Of a stretch of DNA of 64,000 nt, positions 25,639-36,319 are shown piece by piece. Source of the stretch: Natrarchaeobius chitinivorans (lineage in GTDB: Archaea; Halobacteriota; Halobacteria; Halobacteriales; Natrialbaceae); the NCBI RefSeq assembly GCF_003841505.1, contig NZ_REGA01000002.1, forward strand, positions 343,501 through 407,500. The letters are read 5' to 3'. Each line of letters starts with the position of its first letter. The stretch's first letter is position 1. The notes under the pieces are model-generated. The model was given only the letters and a program-made list of their open reading frames with translations, was not told the origin of the DNA and did not search any database. The position numbers were made by a program, and so were the translations under genes.

Positions 25639-25812
25639 TCACTGCTCGCGCCGGCGGTCGCCACGGACCTTCCCCCGCCGACCGAACAGCGTCGGTAGGC
25701 TGTTCAGAAGTCGACCGGTAATGCCCGAGTTCGTCGGCGTTCCGGGGAGGTAGAAATCGGGAGCAGAGGATTCGTTCGACGCGGATCGTTCGGCAGCGTT
25801 TCGATGGCTCAT
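25639..25812 (-). CDS. Possible small hypothetical protein (57 aa)
   Basis: ATG at 25810-25812 to TGA encodes a 57-residue peptide with a GITGRLLNSLPTLFGRRGK core and basic C-terminus. It is convergent with the MetF-like gene. An AT-rich stretch upstream (ATATGAGGATATTAGATTTC) could be a promoter. No family is recognised; composition is not clearly halophilic, so this may not be a gene. Confidence 0.25.
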   Translation of the reverse strand: MSHRNAAERSASNESSAPDFYLPGTPTNSGITGRLLNSLPTLFGRRGKVRGDRRREQ

Positions 25813-25988
25813 ATGAGGATATTAGATTTCGAACCCATAATGCTTCCGAAGTGGGCGTGGAGTGGCCGATTAACTCAGGTAACTGCTGCTAGTGCACAGT
25901 AAAATCACACACTATCTAGAAGTTCACCTTTTCATTCATGACTGAGCAAAATCTATATATTTTAATTTATATGAGTGCCGTTGACTTG

Positions 25989-26642
25989 TTACCGATCACG
26001 TCCGTCGATCAAACATTCCTCGACGAGTCGAACGGAGCCACGCCGAAGACGGCCACTGACTGCGGTCCGAGAAACGCCGAGCACCGATGTCAGCTCCTCC
26101 AGGGTGATCTCGCGGGGCTCGTCGTAGTAGCCGTGTCTGTACGCTGCGACCAGCGCGTCGGTTTGAGACGGTGTCAATCCGAATCCGGTCCGTTCGTCGA
26201 ACTCGTCTTCCTGTTTCAGTTTGAGCACGTCGAGGCGAATCCCCTCGGATCGTGCGTACTCGCCGAGTTCGTAGAGGACGTCGTGACCCTCGAGTTGTAA
26301 CTGCAACAACCAGCCGTTCAGGTAACTCTTCGACCCGAGCGTGAGCCCGCCACGGTCGGCGATCTCGGGCGTGATGAGCTTTGCATCGTTGCTATACAAA
26401 ATTCGATAAGTTCTGGAACCTCCCATTTCTATGACTGGAGAGAAGTCCGCGACGGTATGATCCGCCTCGAGTGCCGACTCCACGTCGTCGAACGCCGTCG
26501 CCTCGATTCGGAAGAAGTACACGTCGTGGTGTGGATCGGTACCGGCCTCGGAGATGACGGTAATCTCTCCGTCCGAGAGCGATCGGATCGTATCCGTCAG
26601 TGCGAGGTCGGGATGTTCGGCGTAGACGTGCGTCGAAATCAT
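25989..26642 (-). CDS. HTH_10 (Bat-type) transcriptional regulator
   Basis: 217 residues. The C-terminal 60 residues carry the HTH_10 signature: LTPSQTDALVAAYRHGYYDE, PREITLEELTSVLGVSRTAV and GRLRRGSVRLVE. The N-terminal about 150 residues form a haloarchaeal sensor-like domain (VYFFRIEA...TYRILYSND). HTH_10 proteins regulate metabolic genes such as the dms and bop systems in haloarchaea. It stands beside a second member of the same family and next to the demethylase pair, so it may control the C1 genes. Confidence 0.9.
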   Translation of the reverse strand: MISTHVYAEHPDLALTDTIRSLSDGEITVISEAGTDPHHDVYFFRIEATAFDDVESALEADHTVADFSPVIEMGGSRTYRILYSNDAKLITPEIADRGGLTLGSKSYLNGWLLQLQLEGHDVLYELGEYARSEGIRLDVLKLKQEDEFDERTGFGLTPSQTDALVAAYRHGYYDEPREITLEELTSVLGVSRTAVSGRLRRGSVRLVEECLIDGRDR

Positions 26643-26684
26643 GGCGAGAGGTCTCCTGGGTGCATCGTCATTTCACCGGGGCGG

Positions 26685-27455
26685 TTATCCATACTCCTGG
26701 TCGGTTCGAATCTGAACGGAAACGGATCCGTACCGGTCTCGGTACGTCGTGGCGTTGTGCTCGTCGAGAACCGACCGATCGCCGGACCCGTCGACGACGA
26801 GCGTCGCCTCGATGAGCGATCGGAGTCCGCGTCTGATGCGTCCGTTGACCGCCGACGGGGAGAGCCCGAGCGATTCGGCCAACTCCTCTAACGACGTTTC
26901 TCGAGGCTCGCTGAAGTACCCGTGTTCGTACGCCGTCACGAGGGCAACTCGCTGTCGGTCGGTCAGCGGCTCGGGCCCGCCTCCCGTGGCGTCCGCACCG
27001 AACCGCTGGTGGAGATCGAGTACCTCGAATTCGAACCCGGCTTCGCGTGCGTGATTCCAGATGCGGTGGACGCCGTCCTCGGCGGGAACGAACCACCGTT
27101 CGCACCATCCGCGGGGGTACCGATTCGCCGCGGAACTCCGTGCGTCTAGAACGAACCCACCCTCTTCCGTAACTTCCGGCGCGAGAAGTTCCGTCTCCGG
27201 GGTGAACTCGATCCCCCACATTCGCTCATCGGCGACTGCCGGGACCTGTTTCGCCTTCTCGACGGTGTGATCGTTCTCGAGAACCGGTTCGAGTTCCTCG
27301 GTAGTGACGTCGCCGAACCTGAAGAAGTAGACGTTTCGCCCGGGAACCGTACTCGTCTCTGGAACGGTCCTGACGGTCAGCCCGGGTATCGCCCCCAGCG
27401 TATCGACGAGCGCTCCGTTCTCGTGAGCGAATCGAACCTCGATGACGATGGCCAT
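26685..27455 (-). CDS. HTH_10 (Bat-type) transcriptional regulator
   Basis: 256 residues, same architecture as the gene 42 bp downstream: N-terminal domain with VYFFRFGDVTTEELEPVLEN and MWGIEFTPETELLAPE, and C-terminal LTDRQRVALVTAYEHGYFSE, TSLEELAESLGLSPSAVNG, RIRRGLRSLIE. The parallel YFFR...HTV layout shows they are ancient tandem paralogues. They are likely co-transcribed. Target genes are not shown by sequence; proximity to the demethylase and MetF-like genes makes these the first candidates. Confidence 0.9.
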   Translation of the reverse strand: MAIVIEVRFAHENGALVDTLGAIPGLTVRTVPETSTVPGRNVYFFRFGDVTTEELEPVLENDHTVEKAKQVPAVADERMWGIEFTPETELLAPEVTEEGGFVLDARSSAANRYPRGWCERWFVPAEDGVHRIWNHAREAGFEFEVLDLHQRFGADATGGGPEPLTDRQRVALVTAYEHGYFSEPRETSLEELAESLGLSPSAVNGRIRRGLRSLIEATLVVDGSGDRSVLDEHNATTYRDRYGSVSVQIRTDQEYG

Positions 27456-27552
27456 AGTGGGACTTCGCTATCCTCTATGCTAACCACACACACGGACATA
27501 AGCACGGGTGGTACTGTTCACCGCTCGAGAACGTCCACAGCGAAACCGTGGG

Positions 27553-28671
27553 CTACCCGACCGACGTTTCTCGGAGTTTGGCGACGATCTCTTCGGAGCT
27601 AATTTCGCGTTCGTGTTCGGTCGCAACCCGTCCGACGACGTACTCCACGAGGTCGAGTTGACTGAGGAGTTCGAACGTTTCGTCGCGTTCGAGGCCGAGG
27701 TCGTGTCTTACCTCGTAAATCGTACCCGAGTTCGACACCGTATCGACGAGCGCTTCGACGGTCACGTCGTCGGGGAGGCCGATTCCGTCGGTCAGAACGA
27801 CTGGCGCGGACTCGTCGGCGGACCGATTCGATTCCGTGCGGTCAGCGGAGCCGGCGAACCGATCCGATTCCGACTCCGATTCGTCAGTTTCGACGTCGGT
27901 ATCGTGATCCGCGCTCGGTTCGTCGTTTTCGCTCCCGCCAGTGTCGTACGACGTCGGCTCGTGAATGCCGTAATCGATCATGTACCGCCGGACCGTCTCT
28001 GCGGTGACGTCCATCTCGATCGCCTCGCTCATTTCGACGAACGTGTCACAGGAGTCGTACACCTCCGCGAGCAGTTCCGGATCTTCGAACGGCGGAACGT
28101 CACTTCCCCGACGTGCACTCGTGGGGACGCAGTCGGAGCTATCGCTTTTCGTGGTCCGCGTCTCTTCTTCGACAGCCTCTCCGTAGGCCCCTTCGACCCC
28201 TTCTTCGTCGGTTGTTTTTGCTCCTTCTTCGCTCGGCGATTCGACCCCTTTTTCACCGGTTGGTTCGACCCCCTCCCGATCGGTCGATCCGTCCTCGAGT
28301 CCCCCGGGATTCGCCGACTCGGGTTCGTCTCGAACGGAGGCGCGAACCGAAACTGAAACCGAACCGGACGCATCGATCGTCGGCTCCGTCGGACGTACTT
28401 CGACGTCGTAGTCGGCCGTCGGGACGACAGGAGTCGTAGACTCGAGCGTGAGCCGAAGCCGGCCGTCTGAATCGAACTGGACGTCCGCCGGTTCGAATTG
28501 CTCCTGATGTTGGCCCGCCGAGAACGCCGAGACCGCAAGATCGACGTCGGCATTCGCGCCGGTTTCCGGATCGATGCAGTCGGTGAACTCGACGTTACGG
28601 ACGGTGACCATCCCCGTTTCACACTCCTCGATGAAATGGCCGAACTCCCGAATGTTGGCACCAACACCCAT
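27553..28671 (-). CDS. Acidic putative regulatory protein with two winged-helix-like segments
   Basis: 372 residues from ATG 28671. The N-terminal about 110 residues look like a small beta domain (MGVGANIREFGHFIEECETG ... LRLTLESTTPVVPTADYDVE). A long disordered acidic linker follows (about 115-185). Two helical segments resemble DNA-binding domains: PELLAEVYDSCDTFVEMSEA with TAETVRRYMIDYGI, and DVTVEALVDTVSNSGTIYEV with a C-terminal LLSQLDLVEYVV. Proteins of this layout occur in haloarchaea; I do not know a named family. A transcription-related role is inferred. Confidence 0.6.
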   Translation of the reverse strand: MGVGANIREFGHFIEECETGMVTVRNVEFTDCIDPETGANADVDLAVSAFSAGQHQEQFEPADVQFDSDGRLRLTLESTTPVVPTADYDVEVRPTEPTIDASGSVSVSVRASVRDEPESANPGGLEDGSTDREGVEPTGEKGVESPSEEGAKTTDEEGVEGAYGEAVEEETRTTKSDSSDCVPTSARRGSDVPPFEDPELLAEVYDSCDTFVEMSEAIEMDVTAETVRRYMIDYGIHEPTSYDTGGSENDEPSADHDTDVETDESESESDRFAGSADRTESNRSADESAPVVLTDGIGLPDDVTVEALVDTVSNSGTIYEVRHDLGLERDETFELLSQLDLVEYVVGRVATEHEREISSEEIVAKLRETSVG

Positions 28672-29220
28672 GGTGATTGGTGACACATTATTAGTGGCTA
28701 TGAGAATGCGTGATGAATAGTGGAGGTCTTTAAGTCAGTTGCCCACGACTGGAGTCGTCGGCTTCCTCCTTACATCTCTGTGAACGTCTCGGAGTGGGAC
28801 GTGTGTTCGAAAGGCGAAACACGACTCCGTACCATACTGTCGGACAGAAGTCAGTGAGAAATCGGTCGCGAATTCGCGGCCGTCGCCATCGGAGACGGCC
28901 GCAGGAGAGCGACCGGTCTTCAAATAGTTCTGTTCGACAGTATCAGCATCCTCAGTCGGTTTCAGTACACTATCACCCCCGATCGACTGACGGTTTCGAC
29001 GACGCAGGCTCGACTCCGCTCGATCCGACGAGATCGGTCCGACGAAATCGGGATGGCCGAGTCGGGACGACCGACCGAAGAGTAAAACTGGTTTACCGAT
29101 GGTAATCCCGAGCGGATTGTCCGCTGTGTGTCGTCGCCTCTAGCGAGTATCGCTCCGACGGCGTGAACAGTCGTCGTGCTTTTTGCGCGGAGTCGATCAT
29201 CCCGCGAACGGCGATCATCG
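28672..29220. other. Divergent intergenic region
   Basis: About 550 bp between two divergent genes. An AT-rich stretch near 28683-28697 (ACATTATTAGTGGC) is a possible promoter for the minus-strand regulator. The middle contains open frames on both strands of non-acidic composition that I do not accept as genes. Confidence 0.4.
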
Positions 29221-29676
29221 ATGAGTGAACCCACGACAGACGATCCGGCAGATGCACAGACGCGTGATCAGGGAGAACCGGACGGACAGAAGTGGTTGAG
29301 CGGAATCGTTTCTCTGATCGGCCTGTGGATTGTGCTCTCCCCGTTCGTCTACGAAACCGCCGCGGCGATCACGTGGAACAACGTCGCTATCGGCACCGCG
29401 ATCTTCCTGTTGGCCGGATACAACTTCTATCGTATTACGACGGGACACCCGACCAGCACCAGCGTCGCGACCCTCGTTGCACTGCTGGCGCTGTGGATAC
29501 TCGTTTCACCGTTCGCACTCGAGGGTCAGTTTGCGATAGACGGTCTCGAGGTGGCCGCAGACGGCCTCGTCTGGAGTAACGTCGTCTCGGGTGTCATCGC
29601 CGCGGCGATGGCCGCCTACGTCGCCTACGCCGCCGGACGCAGGGCACCCGCTGGAACGGCTGCCGGGACGCGCTGA
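29221..29676 (+). CDS. SPW repeat membrane protein
   Basis: 151 residues from ATG 29221. Two SPW-type repeats are visible: WLSGIVSLIGLWIVLSPFVY (about residues 25-44) and LVALLALWILVSPFALEG (about 90-107), each followed by a second helix, giving four membrane spans. The N-terminus is an acidic 24-residue cytoplasmic stretch. SPW proteins are widespread in bacteria and archaea without defined function. Confidence 0.85.
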   Translation: MSEPTTDDPADAQTRDQGEPDGQKWLSGIVSLIGLWIVLSPFVYETAAAITWNNVAIGTAIFLLAGYNFYRITTGHPTSTSVATLVALLALWILVSPFALEGQFAIDGLEVAADGLVWSNVVSGVIAAAMAAYVAYAAGRRAPAGTAAGTR

Positions 29677-29774
29677 GAACGGTCGGACTTCCGTTTTTCG
29701 TCGACTCCGCTCTCGTGTCGTCGCGAGTGGCCAACAATGATATAGCCGGCACACCCAGAAGTGGACGAGGGCCC

Positions 29775-32480
<2,706 letters not shown>

Positions 32481-32487
32481 CAACAGC

Positions 32488-32505
32488 CCTGATTTGCAAA
32501 TCAGG
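32488..32505. terminator. Perfect palindrome 8 bp after leuS stop
   Basis: CCTGATTTGCAAATCAGG is an 18 bp perfect inverted repeat starting 8 bp beyond the leuS stop codon. It could mark the transcript end or be an operator for the HalOD1 gene 137 bp downstream. No T-tract follows directly, so a classical hairpin terminator is uncertain. Confidence 0.35.
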
Positions 32506-32641
32506 AACTCGACGTCCGGGTTCCGTGTCGACGGTCCGAAATCGCTCGTTCGTTGTCGGACCACGGCGATAGATCTCCCTCAGCGGACGAAATCAAGAAA
32601 GACAGTTTTATTCGATCTGATTAGCAAGTTTGGGTAAGACG

Positions 32642-32929
32642 ATGGAGGGTGGCGGCGACAGCGTCGACGGGACAGTTCACAAACCGCCGAGCCGTGCGGT
32701 CGTCGAGGCCGTCGGGGACGCCGAGGGGATTCCGCCGGACGAACTGCATCCGCCGGAGTACGAACCGCTTCACGCGGTCGTCGACCCGGAAGCGCTCGAT
32801 GCGCTGTTCGCGAATCGGCCCACTGAGGGCAGCGGTATCGCGTTTACGTTCTGTGGGTACAGGGTCGTCATCACCGAGGACGGAACCATCTCCCTCACGG
32901 AATCGACCGGCGAGGAGGAAGCGGACTAA
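32642..32929 (+). CDS. HalOD1 output-domain protein
   Basis: 95 residues from ATG 32642; an in-frame TTG at 32630 is an alternative. The pattern AVVEAVGDAEGIPPDELHPP, then LHAVVDPEALDALF, then FTFCGYRVVITEDGTISLTE, matches the small haloarchaeal HalOD1 domain, usually an output module of signalling proteins but often free-standing as here. The stop codon directly abuts the palindromic element at 32930. Confidence 0.85.
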   Translation: MEGGGDSVDGTVHKPPSRAVVEAVGDAEGIPPDELHPPEYEPLHAVVDPEALDALFANRPTEGSGIAFTFCGYRVVITEDGTISLTESTGEEEAD

Positions 32930-33013
32930 TATAGTAGCCACTGGAAGTCGATGCACACCTGACCGCACGATAGCTGTGTGATCAGTGTGTGAATAGTTCC
33001 GGTTGTTACTATA
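32930..33013. mobile_element. Short MITE-like palindromic element, TATAGTA ends
   Basis: 84 bp, starting TATAGTAGCCACTGGAAGTC and ending with a sequence whose reverse complement starts TATAGTAACAACCGGAACTA, so the two 42 bp halves are imperfect reverse complements. It matches the outer parts of the 215 bp element at 4808-5022, here without the central insertion. The left end directly follows the stop codon at 32927-32929; the right end shares its TATA with the next palindrome. Confidence 0.7.
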
Positions 33014-33091
33014 CTACCGGCTGTACGTCATTCAAGATTCTCGCCACTCCGGGGTGGCGAGAGTCTCGACACGGGTACAGCCGGCGGTATA
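33010..33091. repeat. Second 82 bp palindrome abutting the MITE-like element
   Basis: The left half starts TATACTACCGGCTGTACG and the right half ends GTACAGCCGGCGGTATA; the centre is CGCCACTCCGGGGTGGCG at 33042-33059. Both strands read almost the same. Its length and TATA ends match those of the preceding element, but the sequence is unrelated, suggesting a different MITE family or a regulatory/RNA hairpin upstream of the DUF420 gene. Confidence 0.65.
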
Positions 33092-33142
33092 AGCGAACGA
33101 GAAACAACAAGACAGATACGGCCTCTCTCCAAACCACCAGTA

Positions 33143-33745
33143 ATGGCAACTGCGGGCGCGAGACGACGGCTTCGAGAACGACCGATCGGTGCCACGGTGT
33201 TTCTGACTATCGTCGGATACGCGCTGGTCATCGGCACGTTCGTCCTGGATGTCCCGCTGTATCCCGACCTGACGAACGCCCAGATCGATCTTCTCACTCA
33301 CGCGATTGCGGTGATCAACTCGACGACACTCGTGTTTCTCGGCTTTGGCTGGTACTGGATCCGGACGGATCAGGTCGACAAACACCGGATTGCGATGGTC
33401 GGTGCGTTTTCGCTGATCGTGGTGTTTCTCGTCGTCTACCTGATCAGGGTCGGTGGGGGCGGCGAGAAACTGTTCGTCGGACCCGATACCGTCTACCTCG
33501 TATATCTCGTGATGCTGGCGATCCACATCGTGCTCTCGATCGTCGCCGTTCCCGTCGTCCTCTACGCGTTGATCCTCGGGCTTACCCACACGCCCGCGGA
33601 GTTGCGAAACACGTCTCACGCCCGGGTCGGTCGAATCGCCGCCGCCTCGTGGATCCTGAGTCTCGTCCTCGGCGTCGTCACGTACTTGCTGCTCAACCAC
33701 GTCTACGCCTACGAGTTCAGTTCGATGCTCGTGCCCATTTTGTAA
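33143..33745 (+). CDS. DUF420 membrane protein (heme-copper oxidase assembly type)
   Basis: 200 residues with five predicted membrane helices. DUF420 hallmarks are HAIAVINSTTLVFLGFGWYW (about 53-72), DKHRIAMVGAFSLIVVFLVV and MLAIHIVLSIVAVPVVLYAL, with His residues in conserved positions. Members such as YozB/CtaM are implicated in cytochrome oxidase maturation. The heme-A/heme-O gene and DsbA-like gene several kilobases downstream fit respiratory assembly but are not adjacent. Confidence 0.88.
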   Translation: MATAGARRRLRERPIGATVFLTIVGYALVIGTFVLDVPLYPDLTNAQIDLLTHAIAVINSTTLVFLGFGWYWIRTDQVDKHRIAMVGAFSLIVVFLVVYLIRVGGGGEKLFVGPDTVYLVYLVMLAIHIVLSIVAVPVVLYALILGLTHTPAELRNTSHARVGRIAAASWILSLVLGVVTYLLLNHVYAYEFSSMLVPIL

Positions 33746-33818
33746 GCTGTCTCCCTGATCCCCGGTCGAACCCTCTCGAGGGGGCGTAACTTTGGTGCTC
33801 GCCGTCGACGGTCGACGT

Positions 33819-34295
33819 ATGAACGTTCGCGGCTCGCTATCGCGCCGGGAAGTCGAACGGTTTCTCGAGGAGACGACCGTCCCGATCAGGATCGCCTGTC
33901 AGACCCCGGCAGGACACCTCTGGATGGTTTCTGTGTGGTTCCAACTCGAGCCCGCAGTGCCGGCTGAGGACGGAGACGACGAGTGGATACTCGAGTGTGC
34001 GACCGCTGTGAGTTCGAAACTCGCGACGTATCTTTCGGAGCCAACCGAGGTCGCGTTCGAGGTGTCGACGAACCAGCCGCCGTACGCCGGCGTTCGCGGC
34101 CGGGCAACCGCGACGACCGAACCCGATCCGGAAAAGGAAACGCTTCGGGAACTCCTCGAGCGCTATCTCGACGGCACCGACTCGAGGCTGGCCCGGAACC
34201 TCCTTCGCGAGGAGCGCGAGGAAGTGGTTATCACGATTGATCCAGCCGTCGTCTACGGCTGGGACTTCTCGGATCGGATGACCGCTCGCGAGTGA
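33819..34295 (+). CDS. FMN-binding split-barrel (pyridoxamine 5'-phosphate oxidase-like) protein
   Basis: 158 residues from ATG 33819. The fold pattern is SREVERFLEETTVPIRIACQ, HLWMVSVWFQLE, ECATAVSSKLATYLSEPTEV and VRGRATATTEP, as in pyridoxamine 5'-phosphate oxidase-like flavin or F420 proteins. The C-terminal VVITIDPAVVYGWDFSDRM matches the conserved end of this family. Cofactor and reaction cannot be deduced from sequence. The LLM protein at 36320 is another potential F420 user. Confidence 0.78.
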   Translation: MNVRGSLSRREVERFLEETTVPIRIACQTPAGHLWMVSVWFQLEPAVPAEDGDDEWILECATAVSSKLATYLSEPTEVAFEVSTNQPPYAGVRGRATATTEPDPEKETLRELLERYLDGTDSRLARNLLREEREEVVITIDPAVVYGWDFSDRMTARE

Positions 34296-34390
34296 ATCGC
34301 TCCGTCGTCTCGACCTCTCGTTTCGATTCCGACGAATTCAGAATCGACGGCGGAACTGCTCGGCGACCGTCAATCGGCCCGCGGCGACCG

Positions 34391-35164
34391 TCAATCAGTT
34401 CGCGGGATCGACCGGGCCCCGAGTCCGAAGAAGACGACGGCGACGACGGCGAGTACGGCGAGGTTCGAGAGCGCGGGATCGACACCCGCGATAGTCGGAA
34501 TATCGCTCCCGGGGATCGTCGCGGCCCGAACGCCGCGTGCGAAGTACGTAAGCGGCGAGAGTTCGACGAACGGGCCGAACCAGCCGGGGAGTTGCTCGAG
34601 CGGGACGAACGTCTCCGAGAGAAAGAGGAGGGGGAGACCGATCGCGTTGCTCGCGGCGACGGCCCCATCCTGGGAGTCGGTGTAACTGCCGAGCATCGCT
34701 CCGACCGCACAGAAACAGACGACGCCGACGAGGACGTACGGCAAAAGCAGCGGCGAGAAGACGATCTCGGCGCCCGTCAACGCGACCACGAGCGCGAGAA
34801 TCAGGACGCTCGCCAGTCCGATGATGACCGCGTTGACGACGGTCTGGGCGAGCAACCATTCGGCGCGTGAAAGCGGCGTCGTCGCCAGTTTCTCGAAGCG
34901 GTTTCCCTCGCGGTGGCGGGCGACCTCGCTTCCCATCCGCGACAGCGGCGTAAAGAGGACGACGACGGCGAGGTATCCCGGCACGTAGTACGCCGCGGGC
35001 TCTGCAAAGAGACCGCCGCCGGTCGGATCCGTCTGGACCAGCGCGCCGAAGATGACGATCAGGATCACCGGAAAGAAGAAGGTGAAAAAGACCGCCGTCC
35101 GCCGGCGGACGAACGATCGCCAGCCCGCACTCGTCTCCGCTCGGACGCGCTCCACCCGCGTCAC
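34391..35164 (-). CDS. ABC-2 type transporter permease
   Basis: 257 residues with six membrane helices: AVFFTFFFPVILIVIFGALV, VPGYLAVVVLFTPL, LASVLILALVVALTGAEI, YVLVGVVCFCAVGAMLGSY, AVAASNAIGLPLLFLSETFV and LAVLAVVAVVFFGLGARSI. FLSETFVPLEQLP matches the ABC-2 export family signature. It overlaps the ATPase gene by 4 bp, so the two are translated together. Substrate unknown; drugs, lipids or glycans are possible. Confidence 0.92.
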   Translation of the reverse strand: MTRVERVRAETSAGWRSFVRRRTAVFFTFFFPVILIVIFGALVQTDPTGGGLFAEPAAYYVPGYLAVVVLFTPLSRMGSEVARHREGNRFEKLATTPLSRAEWLLAQTVVNAVIIGLASVLILALVVALTGAEIVFSPLLLPYVLVGVVCFCAVGAMLGSYTDSQDGAVAASNAIGLPLLFLSETFVPLEQLPGWFGPFVELSPLTYFARGVRAATIPGSDIPTIAGVDPALSNLAVLAVVAVVFFGLGARSIPRTD

Positions 35165-36195
35165 GCCGTCTCACCCGCCGGTGGGAGTTCGTCGTCGGTC
35201 CGCGAATCGTCGTCGCTTCCCCGTCCACCATCGGATCCCTCCGACCGGTTCGTCGGAGCGACTGTCCGATCCCGCTCCGTCTCGTCTGCCAGTTCGAGGT
35301 ACACCTCCTCGAGTCCGGGTTCGCTCCAGGACAACCCCGAGTACGCGAGGTCTCGGTCCTCGAGATAGTCGACGACGGCTGCGATTTCGGTGGGTTCGAC
35401 ATTTCTGACGACGACGGTTCCGTCCGTCTCGGACCGATCACTGCGCTGGCGGTTCCTTGCGGGACGTTCCGTCGGGTATTCGAGTCCCCTGAACGCCCCG
35501 GTGTCGGCGTCCGTTTCGATTCGCAGCCGGCTCGAGCCGCCGTGTTCCCGAACGAGGGCATCGGGCGTGCCTCGGGCAACGAGCGCGCCGTCGGCGAGCA
35601 GGCCGACGCGGTCGGCGAGGCGTTCGGCTTCGGCCATGTCGTGTGTGGTGAGGACGACGGTCGTGCCGGCGCTCGCGAGCTCTTCGATCAGTCGCCACAC
35701 CGTCCGACGACCGGCGGGGTCGATTCCCGTCGTCGGTTCGTCCAGAAAGAGGACCTCGGGGTCGTTGACGAGCGTCGCGCCGACACAGACGCGTCGTTGC
35801 TGGCCCCCGGAGAGGTCCTCGTACCACGTCCCGCCGGCGTCCGCCAGTCCGACGTCGGCGAGGACCTCGTCCGGATCGCGGGCGTCGTCGTAGAGTCCCG
35901 CGTAGTAGGTGAGCAACTCGCGAGCCGCGAGGCGAGCGGGCGGCGAAAACGCCTGCGGGAGGACGCCGAGCCGGTTTCGATCGACCGCGTCGGGTGACTC
36001 CTCGAGAACGCGTGCGGTTCCCGAGTCGGGCTCCGTCGTCCCCGTCAGCGCTCGAACGAGCGTCGTCTTCCCGGCTCCGTTCGGCCCGATCAGTGCGAAA
36101 ATCTCGCCGCGTTCGACCGATAGCGAGGCACCCGAGAGGGCGACCGTCTCGCCGTAGACCTTCTCGAGACCCTCCGCCTCGACGACGGCTTCCAT
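35161..36195 (-). CDS. ABC transporter ATP-binding protein
   Basis: 344 residues from ATG 36195. Walker A GPNGAGKTT (about 39-47), ABC signature LSGGQQRR, Walker B VLFLDEPTTGIDP and the His switch LTTHDMAEAERLADRV are all present. An extended C-terminal segment of about 100 residues with acidic tail follows the nucleotide-binding domain, as in many haloarchaeal DrrA/NatA-type exporters. It forms a transporter with the downstream permease. Confidence 0.95.
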   Translation of the reverse strand: MEAVVEAEGLEKVYGETVALSGASLSVERGEIFALIGPNGAGKTTLVRALTGTTEPDSGTARVLEESPDAVDRNRLGVLPQAFSPPARLAARELLTYYAGLYDDARDPDEVLADVGLADAGGTWYEDLSGGQQRRVCVGATLVNDPEVLFLDEPTTGIDPAGRRTVWRLIEELASAGTTVVLTTHDMAEAERLADRVGLLADGALVARGTPDALVREHGGSSRLRIETDADTGAFRGLEYPTERPARNRQRSDRSETDGTVVVRNVEPTEIAAVVDYLEDRDLAYSGLSWSEPGLEEVYLELADETERDRTVAPTNRSEGSDGGRGSDDDSRTDDELPPAGETA

Positions 36196-36319
36196 GCAGG
36201 TCGGTAGCCACCGATCGCTGGTAAGACGTTCGGTTTCGCCGAGAACGAGCGAGACGACCGCTCGGTGTTGCCGTCGCAGGCTCAACCGTTACCGACCCGT
36301 CCGTGGTAGCCCGACCGGC

